DNA from: Nocardia sp. CC227C
GTDB lineage: Bacteria; Actinomycetota; Actinomycetes; Mycobacteriales; Mycobacteriaceae
Assembly: GCF_030767025.1 (NCBI RefSeq)
Contig: NZ_JASITE010000007.1
Location: 248,001 to 312,000 of the forward strand
Length of the DNA: 64,000 nt
Direction: 5' to 3'
Of this stretch, positions 1 to 9,587 are shown one piece after another (position 1 is the first letter of the stretch; every line of letters starts with the position of its first letter). The notes under the pieces were generated by a model, which was given only the letters and a program-made list of their open reading frames with translations, was not told the DNA's origin and searched no databases. The position numbers and the translations under genes were made by a program.

Positions 1-2
1 GT

Positions 3-260
3 ACCGACTGCCTGACCGTTTCCAGCCCTCGGCCCCTGATCTACGCAGATCTCGATGCTCGGCCGGAGCGCGGTGCGGCAGCGGTGGTCGCACTCCTCGA
101 TAATGTTTCGGAGATACTGCGCGCGCCTCGCTACCCCATAGGCCCGCTCAGGTGGTCTCCGGGTGGGCACGTTCGTACCAGGTGCACCAACCGCGATGTG
201 CGGCTAGCCTTGCGGGCCGATGGATACGCCGCGCCGCCCACTGCTCTTCCTCGACGTTGA
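3..260 (+). CDS. Possible 3' end of an unidentified gene (partial)
   Basis: The third forward frame is open from the window edge to a TGA at 258-260. Its first part reads like real protein (a stretch with RPLIYADLDARPERGAAAVV) and has the GC-rich third codon positions expected here. The later part is Arg-rich and less protein-like, and it overlaps the HAD remnant in another frame. I do not recognise the family. It may be the tail of a gene that begins before the window, possibly with a drifted C-terminus. Confidence 0.25.
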   Translation, partial: TDCLTVSSPRPLIYADLDARPERGAAAVVALLDNVSEILRAPRYPIGPLRWSPGGHVRTRCTNRDVRLALRADGYAAPPTALPRR

Positions 261-366
261 CGGCCCGCTCATACCCTTCGGCGCGAAACCCGAAGGCACC
301 CGAGCAAGTTCGTCCGTCCGAGACGAACTCGATATCGTGCTCGCCAGGTCGGCACGTCGCCCCTGA
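220..366 (+). pseudogene. N-terminal remnant of a HAD-like hydrolase
   Basis: An ATG at 220 opens a 48-residue frame whose start, RPLLFLDVDGPLIPFGA, is the phosphoaspartyl motif I (DxDG) of a HAD-superfamily protein common in actinomycetes. Members of this family are normally 150-200 residues long; here the frame stops at 364-366 right after a non-conserved stretch, and no continuation is seen downstream. I call it a truncated, non-functional remnant. The DxD motif itself is intact, so truncation looks recent. Confidence 0.5.
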
Positions 367-427
367 GCGGGGCGACGACGCAGAAGCTGGATTGTCTCGT
401 CTGTGTGGACGTCTGTCCTCGGGGTCG

Positions 428-1072
428 CTAGCCCGCGCAGCGCTCGCGCAGGGTGTCCACGCCGGGGCCGGTGAGGTCGTCGCAGTAGGCGGACCGACCG
501 GCCATCGCCATGGTCAGCGCGAGCGTCGTGCCGCTCACCAGGGGGCCGGTTCCGGTGGCGAACGGGCCGTCGCTGGCTTCCAGGCGGAGTCCCTCGATCG
601 TGCTGCGGCTGGTGACCGTGAAGTCCCGGCTCGCGTAGAAGCGCGCGACCTCGGTGGCTGCTTCGACCGAGGGCTCGCGAGGCATACCCAGCGGGCGGCG
701 GATGTCCTGCGCGTGCACGACCACCTCACCCAGCCAGGCCGCCGTATGCCCCGACGCGGCGGTGGTGCTGGTGACCACCGCCCGGAACCGCGCCAAGGTC
801 TCCGCGGGGGTCGCACCCCGATGCTCGGCCAGCCGCCGCGCATTGTGCTCATCGAAATCGAACCGGACACCGACGACACTGCGCAGCCACCGGAACCGCC
901 CGATACTCGCCGCCGCGGTGAGGTGGGCGACAACCTCCTCCACGGTCCATTCCCCGCACAGCGACCGCTCGGCCCACCGCGCATCGTCCAACTCGGCGAG
1001 ATCATCGGCCAATGCCGCACGCTCGGCGTGGGCCATGGCCCACAGCTCGTCACGGGTAACCGGCTTCGTCAC
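428..1072 (-). CDS. Maleylpyruvate isomerase family / DinB-like mycothiol-dependent protein
   Basis: A 214-residue protein of the actinobacterial maleylpyruvate isomerase N-terminal family. This is a DinB four-helix fold usually linked to mycothiol-dependent chemistry; the substrate is unknown. The N-terminal signature is visible as LCGEWTVEEVVAHLTAAA, and the metal-ligand-type histidine follows in VVHAQDIRRPLG. The GTG start at 1072 is chosen because AGGAGG lies 9 nt upstream; the longer open frame to 1156 has no such site. It stands alone between a HAD remnant and a divergent AraC gene. A second member of this family is at 32190-32780. Confidence 0.75.
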   Translation of the reverse strand: MTKPVTRDELWAMAHAERAALADDLAELDDARWAERSLCGEWTVEEVVAHLTAAASIGRFRWLRSVVGVRFDFDEHNARRLAEHRGATPAETLARFRAVVTSTTAASGHTAAWLGEVVVHAQDIRRPLGMPREPSVEAATEVARFYASRDFTVTSRSTIEGLRLEASDGPFATGTGPLVSGTTLALTMAMAGRSAYCDDLTGPGVDTLRERCAG

Positions 1073-1480
1073 GCGAGGCAACCTCCTGGTTCGTCGCTGC
1101 CGCCAGTCGACAGCGCGGGCGGGACCCATCGACCGCACGGCACGATCGCAGGCCATCGCTGTACCGACGACACGGGCCGCGAAAAGTCATCGGTCGGGTC
1201 CCTGCGGCCCGTGCGCGGCACCCTGCACAGGCGGGCCACAGGCACGCCTGCGGCGGAACGGCACTCTTCCAGCACGGTGGGGCGAGAGGTTCGCCCACGC
1301 GGATGCTGATCCGGCTGCTCGCGCCCCGGAGGCCGGTCCAGCGGCGGGTGTTGGTGTAGTCGCGCAGGCCACGGGGATACCGCCGGGTCGGCTCGGTGCC
1401 ATGGCGTTCGATCCGGTACGGCCGCGAGAGCGGGACCGGGATGCGAATTTCCGAACACGGCTCGTACGCCGCGAGTTAGC

Positions 1481-2614
1481 ATGTCGCACCGACCGACTCG
1501 ACAGGTGCGGAGGTGGGGTGTGGGGACCGATCAGACGCTGTTGCACCGCTTCGTGCTGAATCAGCTGGAGCGAGCGGGACTCGATCGGGAGCGGATGATC
1601 CGGGAGTGCGGCGTGCCCGGGTGGGCGTTGTCCGGGGACGGCGTGCACGTTTCCAGCGAGACGTTCTGGCGGTTGTGGGAGATCGGGGCGCGCTGGCTGG
1701 ACGACCCGGATGTGGCGCTGCGGGTGGCCAGCCGCTACGAGCTGAAGGCAACCCGGCTGTACGACTATCTGTTCGTCAGCGCGCCGACGGTCGGCGCGGG
1801 ACTGGCGACATGCGGCCCGTATGTCGCCGCGGTGACCACCAACCACCGGTTCGATGTCGTCGACGGTGACCGCGGCCCGACGCTGCGACTCGATATGGTC
1901 GACGGCGGGGAACGCGCGCGAGATCACACGCATCTATGGGGATTGACCGCCGTATTGACCCGAGCCCGACGGGTCGTCGCGGCCTCCCTGGACCCGATCG
2001 TGGTATCGCTGCGGCAGCGCGCACCCCGTCGCCTGGACCTCTATCGCGAGGTGTTCGGCGACGCCCGGCTCGAATTCGGCGCGGATGCGGACGCGCTGAC
2101 GTTCCGGGCCGCCGATATGGAATTGCCGCTCACCACCGCCGATCCGGAGCTGGCCGCGGTACTGCGACCACTGGCCGAGGCCCTGCCGCCACCGCCGCCG
2201 CTGGCGGCGGCCTGGCCGGAGCGGGTAGCGGTGGCGATCGCGGAAGTGTTCGACAGCGGGGACGTCTCGTTGGAGGCGGTGGCGCGCCGCCTGGCCACCA
2301 GCCCGCGCACCCTGCAACGCCGCTTGGCCGAAGCGGGGACGACCTGGCGCCGGGAGCTGGATCGCGCTCGCCATGCCCGCCTCACCGCGGCGGCGGCCGC
2401 GGGCCCGCTGAGCCGCAACCGGCAGGCCCGCCTGCTCGGCTACGCGGACGCCGCATCCATGCGCCGCGCGACGCTGCGCTGGGCGGTGGCGAACCGGACG
2501 CCTGTGGTCGCCGGGCCGGAACCGCAGCTAGACCCTGAGATGGCTGGCGGCGAGGGTCCAGAACAGCGATGGCGGCATGCCTTCGAGATCCCAGCTCCCG
2601 GCGATCGCACGTGA
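1481..2614 (+). CDS. AraC-family transcriptional regulator (arabinose-binding-like N-domain)
   Basis: A 377-residue regulator. Residues about 20-200 form the N-terminal ligand domain typical of the OruR/ArgR-like AraC group. The C-terminal HTH is at roughly 255-330, with LATSPRTLQRRLAEAGTTWR as the first helix-turn-helix and LLGYADAASMRRATLRW as the second. The last ~40 residues are an unrelated-looking tail and overlap the convergent small gene by 87 bp, so the original stop may have been lost. A GTG at 1520 is an alternative start. The target is unknown; AraC regulators of this group often control a neighbouring catabolic gene, but none is obvious here. Confidence 0.8.
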   Translation: MSHRPTRQVRRWGVGTDQTLLHRFVLNQLERAGLDRERMIRECGVPGWALSGDGVHVSSETFWRLWEIGARWLDDPDVALRVASRYELKATRLYDYLFVSAPTVGAGLATCGPYVAAVTTNHRFDVVDGDRGPTLRLDMVDGGERARDHTHLWGLTAVLTRARRVVAASLDPIVVSLRQRAPRRLDLYREVFGDARLEFGADADALTFRAADMELPLTTADPELAAVLRPLAEALPPPPPLAAAWPERVAVAIAEVFDSGDVSLEAVARRLATSPRTLQRRLAEAGTTWRRELDRARHARLTAAAAAGPLSRNRQARLLGYADAASMRRATLRWAVANRTPVVAGPEPQLDPEMAGGEGPEQRWRHAFEIPAPGDRT

Positions 2615-2719
2615 GGTCGCGACCAGCCCCGGCACATCGAAATCATCGCGAGTCGCCGTACCTTTGGCCTCCAAGGCCGTGATCACGTAGGCGACGGCGC
2701 TCTCTCGGGTGTGGGGCAC
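2528..2719 (-). CDS. Small conserved-looking hypothetical protein
   Basis: A 63-residue acidic helical protein (starts VPHTRESAVAYVITALEAKG, ends SLFWTLAASHLRV). The GTG at 2719 is chosen because GGAGA sits about 5 nt upstream; the open frame extends further to 3010 but that part is Arg/Pro-rich and not protein-like. The sequence has clean amphipathic helices and good codon bias. I do not recognise a family. It converges on and overlaps the 3' end of the AraC gene, which is unusual and suggests one of the two ends has shifted. Confidence 0.55.
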   Translation of the reverse strand: MPHTRESAVAYVITALEAKGTATRDDFDVPGLVATSRAIAGSWDLEGMPPSLFWTLAASHLRV

Positions 2720-3460
2720 GGTATCTCCAATCACATGTCGACGGGCCACGGTGAACCGCTGATGAGGATGTCCTACAACTGATTTCGCTCCAAGATCACA
2801 ACGGCGCGACGCTGTGCCGCGCGTACCGACTGCCACTGTCGCAGGGGCTCCCGGCGGGCGGCCAGAGCCGAACGCGCCAATCTCCGGCAAACGCGCCAAC
2901 TCACCGGCGGGGAAGTCCGGTCGAACGCATTCGGTCGTTCTGCATCGTCGGTCATGGTCCGGGCCGCCCGGTGTCGACGGCGCGGCGTGCTGTGTCAATT
3001 GCCTGGACATTGCGGTGTTCTACTCGGCCGTCCAGTTTTTGGAGTGTGCCGTGCCTCGCGCACAGGTGGCGGACAAACCGGTTCGGTGGCTCTGGAACCG
3101 CTGCTCGGATGCGCGGCGCTACGCGGTGGTGTTGCTAGTCGCTCGTTGGCGGTGCGCGCAGCAGACCTGACCGGTAATATCAATCGTCGTTATTGAAATG
3201 CGCTGCAGTCGAAAGAATCTGGTATGCCGTGCCGTCGATCCGGCCCAGCGGCTCGCTCGATCTCGACGGCACGATACGGCACTGCGCAGGGAGGAATCCG
3301 CTGTGGCGAGATCGAATCGGCACACGAGCCCGGCAGCGCTGACCGCTCGTCGTCCGGTTTCGGGCACGGGGCAGGTCCGCCGGTAGCTCCCCTGCATCAC
3401 AGAGGCCACATAGCTCACCTTCCGCTTCCATCCATGCACCCTCGACAGGAGAATCCTGCA
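2720..3460. other. Gene-free interval before the first P450
   Basis: I see no convincing gene on either strand in these ~740 bases; the long open frames are Arg/Pro-rich antisense shadows. A short dyad TCAAT-N7-ATTGA lies at 3180-3196 in a locally AT-richer patch and could be a regulator site for the P450 downstream, but this is weak. The Shine-Dalgarno sequence AGGAGAA at 3447-3453 belongs to the next gene. Confidence 0.5.
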
Positions 3461-4717
3461 GTGCAGCACTTCGTCCACACGGAGCACGACGACACCCCGA
3501 CCCTGTCGGTCGAGCAGCTCGGACCTCGGGTCCCGCTCTACACACCCGAGTTCGCCGCCGACCCGCATGCCACCTACCGCGAGATGCGTTCGCGATACGG
3601 CACTTTGGTGCCGGTCGAAATCTGGCCCGGGATATCGGCCACCCTGGTGATCGGCTATCACACCGCGGTCCGCATCCTCCACGATCCAGAGCACTTCTCC
3701 GCTGATCCGCGGCCGTGGCAGAAGACCGTGCCGGCCAACCTGCCGATCATGCCGATGATCGAATGGCGTCCGAACGCGCTGCGCACCAACGGCAACACCG
3801 TCAACCACACGCGCTACCGCGAAGCGACCAACGCCGCGCTGGCCGGGGTCAACCTGCACGGACTGCGCGCTCAGGTGGAAAGACACGCGGTGGAGATCAT
3901 CAACGGCTTCTGCGTCGACGGTTCCGCGGACCTGCTGTCCCAGTACTGCCTGCCGCTGGTGTTCTCGGTGCTCAACGAGATCATCGGCTGCCCACCGGAA
4001 ATCGGAGAGCAGGTCGCCGCGGCGAGTGCGGCGCTGTTCGAGGGCGTCGACACCGCGACGGTCAACGCCATGCTCGATGCGGCTCTGCTGGAGCTCACCC
4101 AGCTCAAACGCCGCGAGCCGGGCGACGACATCGCGACTCGTCTCGTCCAGCACCCGGCGCGGTTGACCGATATCGAGATGATCCACCAACTCGTCACCTG
4201 TTACTCCGCAGGGATCGAGATTCCACAGAACCTGATCGCCAACAGCCTGCTGCTGATCCTCTCCGACGCCCAGAGATTCTCCGCCGTCAACGGATTCCCG
4301 CCGTCGACGCAGTCGGTGCTCGACGAGATCCTCACCACCGACCCGCCGTTGGCCAACTACTGCCTCACGTATCCGCGGCAGCCGATCATCGTCGACAATG
4401 TGTGGCTGCCGGTGGACCAGCCGGTCATCACCAGCATGGCGGCCTGCAACAACAGCCCCGAGGTCAATACCGGCGAGTATGCTGGCAACGGTTGGCATCT
4501 GGCCTGGGGCACCGGCCCGCATGCCTGTCCGTCCCATGCGCGCTCCGTCTCGCAACTGATCGCCCGCGACGCCATCGACCAACTCCTCGACGCCCTGCCC
4601 GAGCTCGCCCTCGCCGTTCCCGCCGACCAACTCGAGTGGCGGCCGGGTCCCTTCCACCGCGCGCTCGCCGCGCTGCCAGCCGTATTCCCCCCATCGCCGC
4701 GTATGCACACCCGGTGA
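3461..4717 (+). CDS. Cytochrome P450, CYP157-like, lacking ExxR
   Basis: A 418-residue P450-fold protein. The GTG start at 3461 has AGGAGAA 7 nt upstream. The heme-ligand loop is present as AWGTGPHACPSHARS with the axial Cys, but the usual Phe is Trp and the Gly after Cys is Pro. The K-helix position reads LDEILTTDPPLANY, so the normally invariant ExxR arginine is missing. The I-helix (SAGIEIPQN) lacks the proton-relay Thr. The same departures are known in the CYP157 family of Streptomyces conservons, though no conservon GTPase genes are next to it. A close paralogue lies at 9583-10791. It may act with the acyl-CoA dehydrogenase that follows 152 bp downstream. The substrate is unknown. Confidence 0.85.
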   Translation: MQHFVHTEHDDTPTLSVEQLGPRVPLYTPEFAADPHATYREMRSRYGTLVPVEIWPGISATLVIGYHTAVRILHDPEHFSADPRPWQKTVPANLPIMPMIEWRPNALRTNGNTVNHTRYREATNAALAGVNLHGLRAQVERHAVEIINGFCVDGSADLLSQYCLPLVFSVLNEIIGCPPEIGEQVAAASAALFEGVDTATVNAMLDAALLELTQLKRREPGDDIATRLVQHPARLTDIEMIHQLVTCYSAGIEIPQNLIANSLLLILSDAQRFSAVNGFPPSTQSVLDEILTTDPPLANYCLTYPRQPIIVDNVWLPVDQPVITSMAACNNSPEVNTGEYAGNGWHLAWGTGPHACPSHARSVSQLIARDAIDQLLDALPELALAVPADQLEWRPGPFHRALAALPAVFPPSPRMHTR

Positions 4718-4869
4718 CGACCACGCAGCTGAGATAACAACACACAGAATCGTTTTCGACACAGCAGTGCCGGGCCGGCCGACCGTGGTCGGTCCGGAAA
4801 GTAGGAACCGTACGTGCAACCCGACAGAATCGGAACGGCACGTGCGGAATCGCAGGATAGGTGAGTGCC

Positions 4870-6705
4870 ATGACAACGACAGATTTCCCGGTAGACGGAG
4901 TCTTCGCCGAGCCGCCGCTGCGGCGCACCGACCCCGCCACGACCGTCGAGGCGTTGCAGGCGGTGATCTTCGGCAAGCACGTCGCGCTGCACACCCGGGT
5001 CCGCGACATTGTCGTCGGGCTGGCCGATCTGCCCTCCTCCGGCCTCACCTTCACCCAGGAAGCCGAACGCGCCCCGGCCCTGCTGCGAGCGGTCATCGCC
5101 GGGCTGGGGCACCCGGCCCGCGAGATCGCGGCGGACGCCCAACTGCGCGGCGCGCTCTGCGACTGGGCGCAGATCGCCGCGCCCAGGCTGCTGCTGGTGC
5201 TGACCGGCCACTTCGACCTCGCGATCGGTGCGATTCTCGCGCTCGGCAATGGATCTCGTTACCAGCAGCGGTGTCTGGCCGAGTTGGACACCGCGGCGAC
5301 GCTGGGGGTGCTGGTACTGACCGAACTCGGCGGTACCAACGGCGCCGACCACCGCACCACCGCCACTTGGGAACCGGCCACCGGAGGGTTCCGGCTCACC
5401 ACCCCGGCCGCCGCGGCGATCAAGTTCATGCCCAATGTCGCCGATCCGGCGGTACCGAAAACGGTGGTGATCACCGCACGGCTGGTCGTCGACGGCCGAG
5501 ATCAAGGCGTGCTGCCCTTCCTGCTCGAGCTCCGCACGTCCGAGGGGCTGGCCGAGGGCGTGCACGTGGTGCGACTACCCGACAAGGACTCCGCGCCCAT
5601 GGACCACGCCCTGATCCGGTTCGACCGGGTGTGGCTACCCCGCGAAGCCCTGCTGGGTGGGGATTGGGCACACATCGACGCCGACGGGAACTTCACGTGC
5701 GATCTGCCGCCCCGTAGCCGCTTCCATCGGGCGATCAGCGTTCTCGGCAACGGACGACTCGACCTCGCCAATGCCGCGATCGCCAGCGCCCGTGCCGGGT
5801 TGGCAGGTCTGGTGAACTACAGCCGCCAACGTCGTCCCGGCTCGGGCACCCTGATGGCCGACCGCGACGCGGTGCAACGTGATCTCGCCACCGGGCTCGC
5901 CGCTGTGTACGCGACCAGTGTGCTCGGGCGTCGTCTGCGCGACCTGCGCGCGGACGCCAACGTCACCGCCAAGGAGCACGCACTCTGGTCGATGCTCGCC
6001 AAACCGCTGCTGTCCGATACCGCCAACGACGTTCTCATGATGTGCCGTGATCGCGCCGCCGCCCAGGGCGCGCTGCGCATCAACCATCTCGTCGACTGGA
6101 TCGGAAACCTCGCCGCGATCCGCACCGCCGAAGGCGAGAACCAGATCATGCAGATCACCGCGGGCAGACAGGGGCACACCCTCACCGCACTGCAGTTGCC
6201 GGGCACACCAACGCAGATGCCCTGGTACATCGCGATGCTCGCCGACCGCGAACGCACCATCGCCGATGCCCTGAGCGTCGGCAGCCACGAAACGGCCGGT
6301 GACATCCTCGGCCCCGATGCGGCCGCCATCGAGCTGGCCACCGCGACGGCCGAACGCCTCGCCGCCACCGCCCTGGCGACCGCGGCGTTCACCACCGCCG
6401 ATCCCACCGCCCGCAAACTCGCCGTCGCCGCGGCGGCCGCCTACGCCCTCGGACGCATCCACGCCCACGGCATCTGGTACACCGCCAACCACCGACTGAC
6501 TCCGCAGCGGGCCGCGGCGATCACCACCGAACTCACCCGCAACCTACGTGTGATCGCCGACCATCTACCGATGCTGGTGGCCGCGTTCGCGCTTCCCGCA
6601 CTACCGGGACCCCTCTTCACCTCCGACTACATCGAGACGTGGATGGGGCACGTGGGTTGGGACAGCGCCAGCTTCCCGGAGGTCGGCTCTACCGCATACC
6701 GGTAG
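4870..6705 (+). CDS. Acyl-CoA dehydrogenase/oxidase family flavoprotein
   Basis: A 611-residue protein, longer than a simple acyl-CoA dehydrogenase (~380) and close to acyl-CoA oxidases. The middle domain is recognisable in LGVLVLTELGGTNGADHRTT (the flavin-contact LTE.G segment) and the C-terminal helical domain in GRLDLANAAIASARAGLAGL. A GGTGAG lies 4 nt before ATG 4870; GTG 4861 is an alternative with AGGA too close. It probably oxidises an acyl-CoA or acyl-carrier-bound substrate. It follows the P450 on the same strand and its stop overlaps the convergent AraC gene by 17 bp. Confidence 0.75.
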   Translation: MTTTDFPVDGVFAEPPLRRTDPATTVEALQAVIFGKHVALHTRVRDIVVGLADLPSSGLTFTQEAERAPALLRAVIAGLGHPAREIAADAQLRGALCDWAQIAAPRLLLVLTGHFDLAIGAILALGNGSRYQQRCLAELDTAATLGVLVLTELGGTNGADHRTTATWEPATGGFRLTTPAAAAIKFMPNVADPAVPKTVVITARLVVDGRDQGVLPFLLELRTSEGLAEGVHVVRLPDKDSAPMDHALIRFDRVWLPREALLGGDWAHIDADGNFTCDLPPRSRFHRAISVLGNGRLDLANAAIASARAGLAGLVNYSRQRRPGSGTLMADRDAVQRDLATGLAAVYATSVLGRRLRDLRADANVTAKEHALWSMLAKPLLSDTANDVLMMCRDRAAAQGALRINHLVDWIGNLAAIRTAEGENQIMQITAGRQGHTLTALQLPGTPTQMPWYIAMLADRERTIADALSVGSHETAGDILGPDAAAIELATATAERLAATALATAAFTTADPTARKLAVAAAAAYALGRIHAHGIWYTANHRLTPQRAAAITTELTRNLRVIADHLPMLVAAFALPALPGPLFTSDYIETWMGHVGWDSASFPEVGSTAYR

Positions 6706-7642
6706 CGGGGTCGCCGAACAGCTTGTCACGCATCTCGATCGGGGTGAGCCCGTAGCGCTCGCGATAGGCTTCTCGAAAGCTGCGCGCGCTCGCGAACCCC
6801 TCTTCGAAGGCGACTGTGTCCATATCGAACGGCAGCGCGGTACGCACGCGTCGATGTGCGCGGTGTACGCGGACCTCGCGCAGTATCGCGGCTGCCGGAG
6901 GATACCCGGCACTCTTCAGCACCTTGTACAGCGTGCGCTCGCCGATTCCGAGCATTGCGGCGATCGCCGCGGGTGTCACCTCGGGGTCCCGCGCGTGCTG
7001 TTCGATGACTCGCCGTGCGCGTTCGGCCTCGATCGCGCGCTTGCCGAGCGCGGCGTCCGGATACGGATTGATAATCCCCCTGAGCACTTCGACCGCACTG
7101 CTGTACGCGACGCTCCAATCCACGGCCGTCCACCCCTGGGCCTCGCCGAGCAGTCTGGTCTGCGCTCCGAGCGTGCGTACCAGGGGGCGCGTCTCATCCA
7201 GTGCGAGCGGGGCTCGTTCGGCATGTGCCTCCTCGACCGAGTCCCTGCCGACGGTCAGGATCAGCGCGGTGATATCCCCCTCGTGTGTCATGAACAGCGG
7301 TTCGTGCCAACGGAAGAAGCCGACCTTGCCGGGGCGGAAGATCTCCCTGGAATCTCCTTGCTCGAATCTGAAGTTCCCCTCCAGCGGGATGAGGAGTCGG
7401 TAACTCTGGTCATCGTCGTCGGCGCGGATATGGCGCCGACTGCGCCGGTAGTCGAGCGGGGTGGTGGAGAATCTGACCAGCTGCATGGAGCCGAGCCGCT
7501 GGGCGAAGGCGGTCGAGCGGAAGTTCTCTCGGAAAGTCAGCCCTACCGATCCCTGCCTCTGCTCGAGGTAGTCGTCCCACGATCCGGCGGGATCTGTTTC
7601 GTCGGACGCGAAGTCCTCAGTCTGAAACTCCGCACCACCCAT
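6689..7642 (-). CDS. AraC-family transcriptional regulator (AraC_binding_2-like)
   Basis: A 317-residue regulator with an N-terminal cupin-like sensing domain (RRHIRADDDDQSYRLLIPLE region, then PGKVGFFRWHEPLFMT). The C-terminal double HTH is at about 215-305 (AIAAMLGIGERTLYKVLKSA and FEEGFASARSFREAYRERYG). This is the NitR/FeaR-like layout often seen beside amidase, nitrilase or aromatic catabolism genes. ATG 7642 is preferred over the upstream frame start because a GGGGCGG stretch precedes it. It converges on the flavoprotein gene with a 17-bp overlap. Confidence 0.8.
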   Translation of the reverse strand: MGGAEFQTEDFASDETDPAGSWDDYLEQRQGSVGLTFRENFRSTAFAQRLGSMQLVRFSTTPLDYRRSRRHIRADDDDQSYRLLIPLEGNFRFEQGDSREIFRPGKVGFFRWHEPLFMTHEGDITALILTVGRDSVEEAHAERAPLALDETRPLVRTLGAQTRLLGEAQGWTAVDWSVAYSSAVEVLRGIINPYPDAALGKRAIEAERARRVIEQHARDPEVTPAAIAAMLGIGERTLYKVLKSAGYPPAAAILREVRVHRAHRRVRTALPFDMDTVAFEEGFASARSFREAYRERYGLTPIEMRDKLFGDPATGMR

Positions 7643-8107
7643 ACGAACCGCCCCGTTCACACACCCGCAGCTAGCCACAAATCGGGCACCACACTACCTG
7701 ACTTCCCGAGCCCCCTTCGAGCCCCGAGACGGGGTGCGGCGGGCAGAAAACGACCACGAATGGGCAGGAAAGCGATCGAGACCCGGTGGCGGCGGGACTT
7801 AGTGTGCGGTACAGACTCTCGCGGATCTGGTCGTGGTGGCATCCACCAGAACCGACACCCTGCGAGCAGGACCGGTGGGAACTGACGCGAAGGGGGCGTC
7901 AGTACCCGCCCGATGGGTCGGCGAACGTCGACCGCGGCGCCTCGGTCGACGAAGCCCGAGGCGCCGCAGTACACCTTCGCCGGCCGGGCCCGGCTGCCGC
8001 CGCGTCGCCCCGACGGTCATTGATGTCGGTTTTGTCCAAGACCGTGGTGGATTGCCGCTCTACCATGACCATCGGCACTTCGGCCGTTCGAACTTCTGGA
8101 GGGTTCC
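7643..8107. other. Intergenic interval between divergent genes
   Basis: About 465 bases between the AraC gene and the reductase gene. The open frames here are low-complexity and not supported. The only clear element is the GGAGGG Shine-Dalgarno at 8098-8103 for the TTG start at 8108. Confidence 0.5.
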
Positions 8108-8683
8108 TTGACACGAGAACTGGTCTACACCGGCTTCATGACGCTCGACGGCGTGGTCGATTCGCCCGGCGGCAAGGCCGAGGGACATCGCAGTGGTGGT
8201 TGGGTGTTCGAGACCGAGTTCGTCCCGGAGGCGTACTCGCTCAAGGGAGAAGAGCTCGCCGACACCACGGCGCTGATGTTCGGCCGCCACAGCTACGAGG
8301 TCTTCGCGCCGATCTGGCCGAAGTCCGAGGACCACGCCGCGTACAAGGAGCTGCCCAAGTACGTCGTATCCACCGGCCTCACCGACGGCGACCTTGTCGA
8401 TGATTGGGGTCCGACCACCATCCTGCGCTCCACCGCGGATGTCGCGGAACTCAAACGCGGCGAAGGCGGTGCGATCTTCATCCACGGCAGCGCCGAACTG
8501 GTGCGGCGGCTGGCGGAGGCCGACCTGATCGACCGGTACAACCTGCTCGTCTTCCCGGTGCTGCTGGGCGCGGGCAAGAGCTTGTTCAGCAGGGCCGATC
8601 GGGACAAGCAGCAGTTGCGCCTGGAGGATTCCGCGGCCTACGCCAATGGGGTGACCAAACTCGTCTACAGCGTCGTGCGCTGA
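8108..8683 (+). CDS. RibD C-terminal / dihydrofolate reductase-like protein (YyaP/YwjB type)
   Basis: A 191-residue protein of the RibD_C family, a DHFR-fold NADPH-dependent reductase group that is widespread but mostly of unknown substrate. Visible signatures are the N-terminal VYTGFMTLDGVVDSPGG and the cofactor segment GAIFIHGSAELVRRL followed by the late strand LLVFPVLLGAGKSLF. The start is TTG at 8108, supported by GGAGGG 4 nt upstream; no ATG/GTG fits better. It overlaps the convergent AraC regulator by 19 bp. Confidence 0.85.
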   Translation: MTRELVYTGFMTLDGVVDSPGGKAEGHRSGGWVFETEFVPEAYSLKGEELADTTALMFGRHSYEVFAPIWPKSEDHAAYKELPKYVVSTGLTDGDLVDDWGPTTILRSTADVAELKRGEGGAIFIHGSAELVRRLAEADLIDRYNLLVFPVLLGAGKSLFSRADRDKQQLRLEDSAAYANGVTKLVYSVVR

Positions 8684-9384
8684 GCGAGGTCGAGCGCGAT
8701 CGCCCCGCCCTCGCCCGCGCGGAGTTGGCCCGCGGTGCGCCCGACGTATCGGCGCAGCGCCCGCGCGAGATGTGGCTCGTCGTAATACCCCAGTGCGGCA
8801 ACGACTTCGGCATCGGGTACGCCCGAGGCGAGCAATGTGGCGGCGGTGCGCACCCGCTCGATCTGCCGTACCGCACCCCGGGTGAGCCCGGTCGCCGCCC
8901 GGAACCGCCGCTCCAGCGTCCGGTCGCTGACAGCGGGGCGATATCCGCGCACCGCCTCCGCGACCAACCGGTCGTGCATCACGACACCGTCGCGGACCAG
9001 CCGTTGCGCCAGTGCCTCGGCATCGTCGGGATGCGGTATCTCCCACCGGCCGCCGTCCAGCCAGAAGCCGCGCGGGGAGACGTCCGGCAGGGCGATACCG
9101 CTGTCGAGCAATGCGGTGGCGGCCACCGACCGCAGCGAGGTGCCGACCGCGAACTCGATGCCGACGAAATCGGCGTCCTCGGGCACCGGCGCGGTGCCCG
9201 TACGGGTTTCCGCGCCGGTGACGCCGACGTGCGTGCGGCCCCGTTCCACCCAGAACACCAGTCCCCAGGTGCCGGTCGCCACCGACGTCATCTCGGCCAC
9301 CCGCTCGCTGCGGCAGGTCCAGACCGTGGTGATCCACGGCGAATCCGACGCGCGCGTATCGAATACCAGCCCCACGGTCGCCAC
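8665..9384 (-). CDS. AraC-type helix-turn-helix regulator
   Basis: A 239-residue protein (GTG 9384, or GTG 9375). The N-terminal half is a sensing domain with WITTVWTCRSERVAEMTSVA, a pattern of actinobacterial AraC proteins that are co-located with small oxidoreductases. The HTH domain at about 155-225 contains VSDRTLERRFRAATGLTRG and ALGYYDEPHLARALRRYVG. The open frame continues upstream to 9576 but that part overlaps a tandem-repeat block and has no ribosome site. It probably regulates the convergent RibD-like reductase, judging only by adjacency. Confidence 0.75.
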   Translation of the reverse strand: MATVGLVFDTRASDSPWITTVWTCRSERVAEMTSVATGTWGLVFWVERGRTHVGVTGAETRTGTAPVPEDADFVGIEFAVGTSLRSVAATALLDSGIALPDVSPRGFWLDGGRWEIPHPDDAEALAQRLVRDGVVMHDRLVAEAVRGYRPAVSDRTLERRFRAATGLTRGAVRQIERVRTAATLLASGVPDAEVVAALGYYDEPHLARALRRYVGRTAGQLRAGEGGAIALDLAQRTTL

Positions 9385-9485
9385 TCTAATCGCGCGGTGG
9401 CCGGGGGATCGGCCGCTCGCGCCGGGCGAAGCGACCGATCGCACCCGGCCGGATCGTGGAACTCGGTGTGCGGAACCCATGCTGT

Positions 9486-9587
9486 GCGCACCCTGCCCGG
9501 GAGCGCAATGTGCCCGGGAGCGCACCCCGCCCGGGATCGCACCGTGCCACAGAGCACACCGTCTCCTGATGCGCACCGTCCCCTAGA
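9486..9587. repeat. 17-bp tandem repeat, about six decaying copies
   Basis: Six consecutive 17-bp units starting at 9486, 9503, 9520, 9537, 9554 and 9571. The first three are nearly identical (GCGCAccctGCCCGGGA type); the last three are diverged. The block runs into the stop codon region of the P450 gene at 9583-9585, so it lies between the 3' end of that gene and the 5' end of the AraC gene. Confidence 0.7.

Noticed and set aside
3119-4876. A 585-codon minus-strand open frame opposite the first P450
   Set aside because: It is antisense to a clear P450 with heme motif, is Arg/Val/Gly-rich with no domains and has no ribosome site. It is a GC-rich shadow frame.
7657-7974. A 105-codon minus frame between the AraC and RibD-like genes
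   Set aside because: It is Arg/Pro-rich, has no ribosome site and overlaps the AraC 5' end; no family resemblance.
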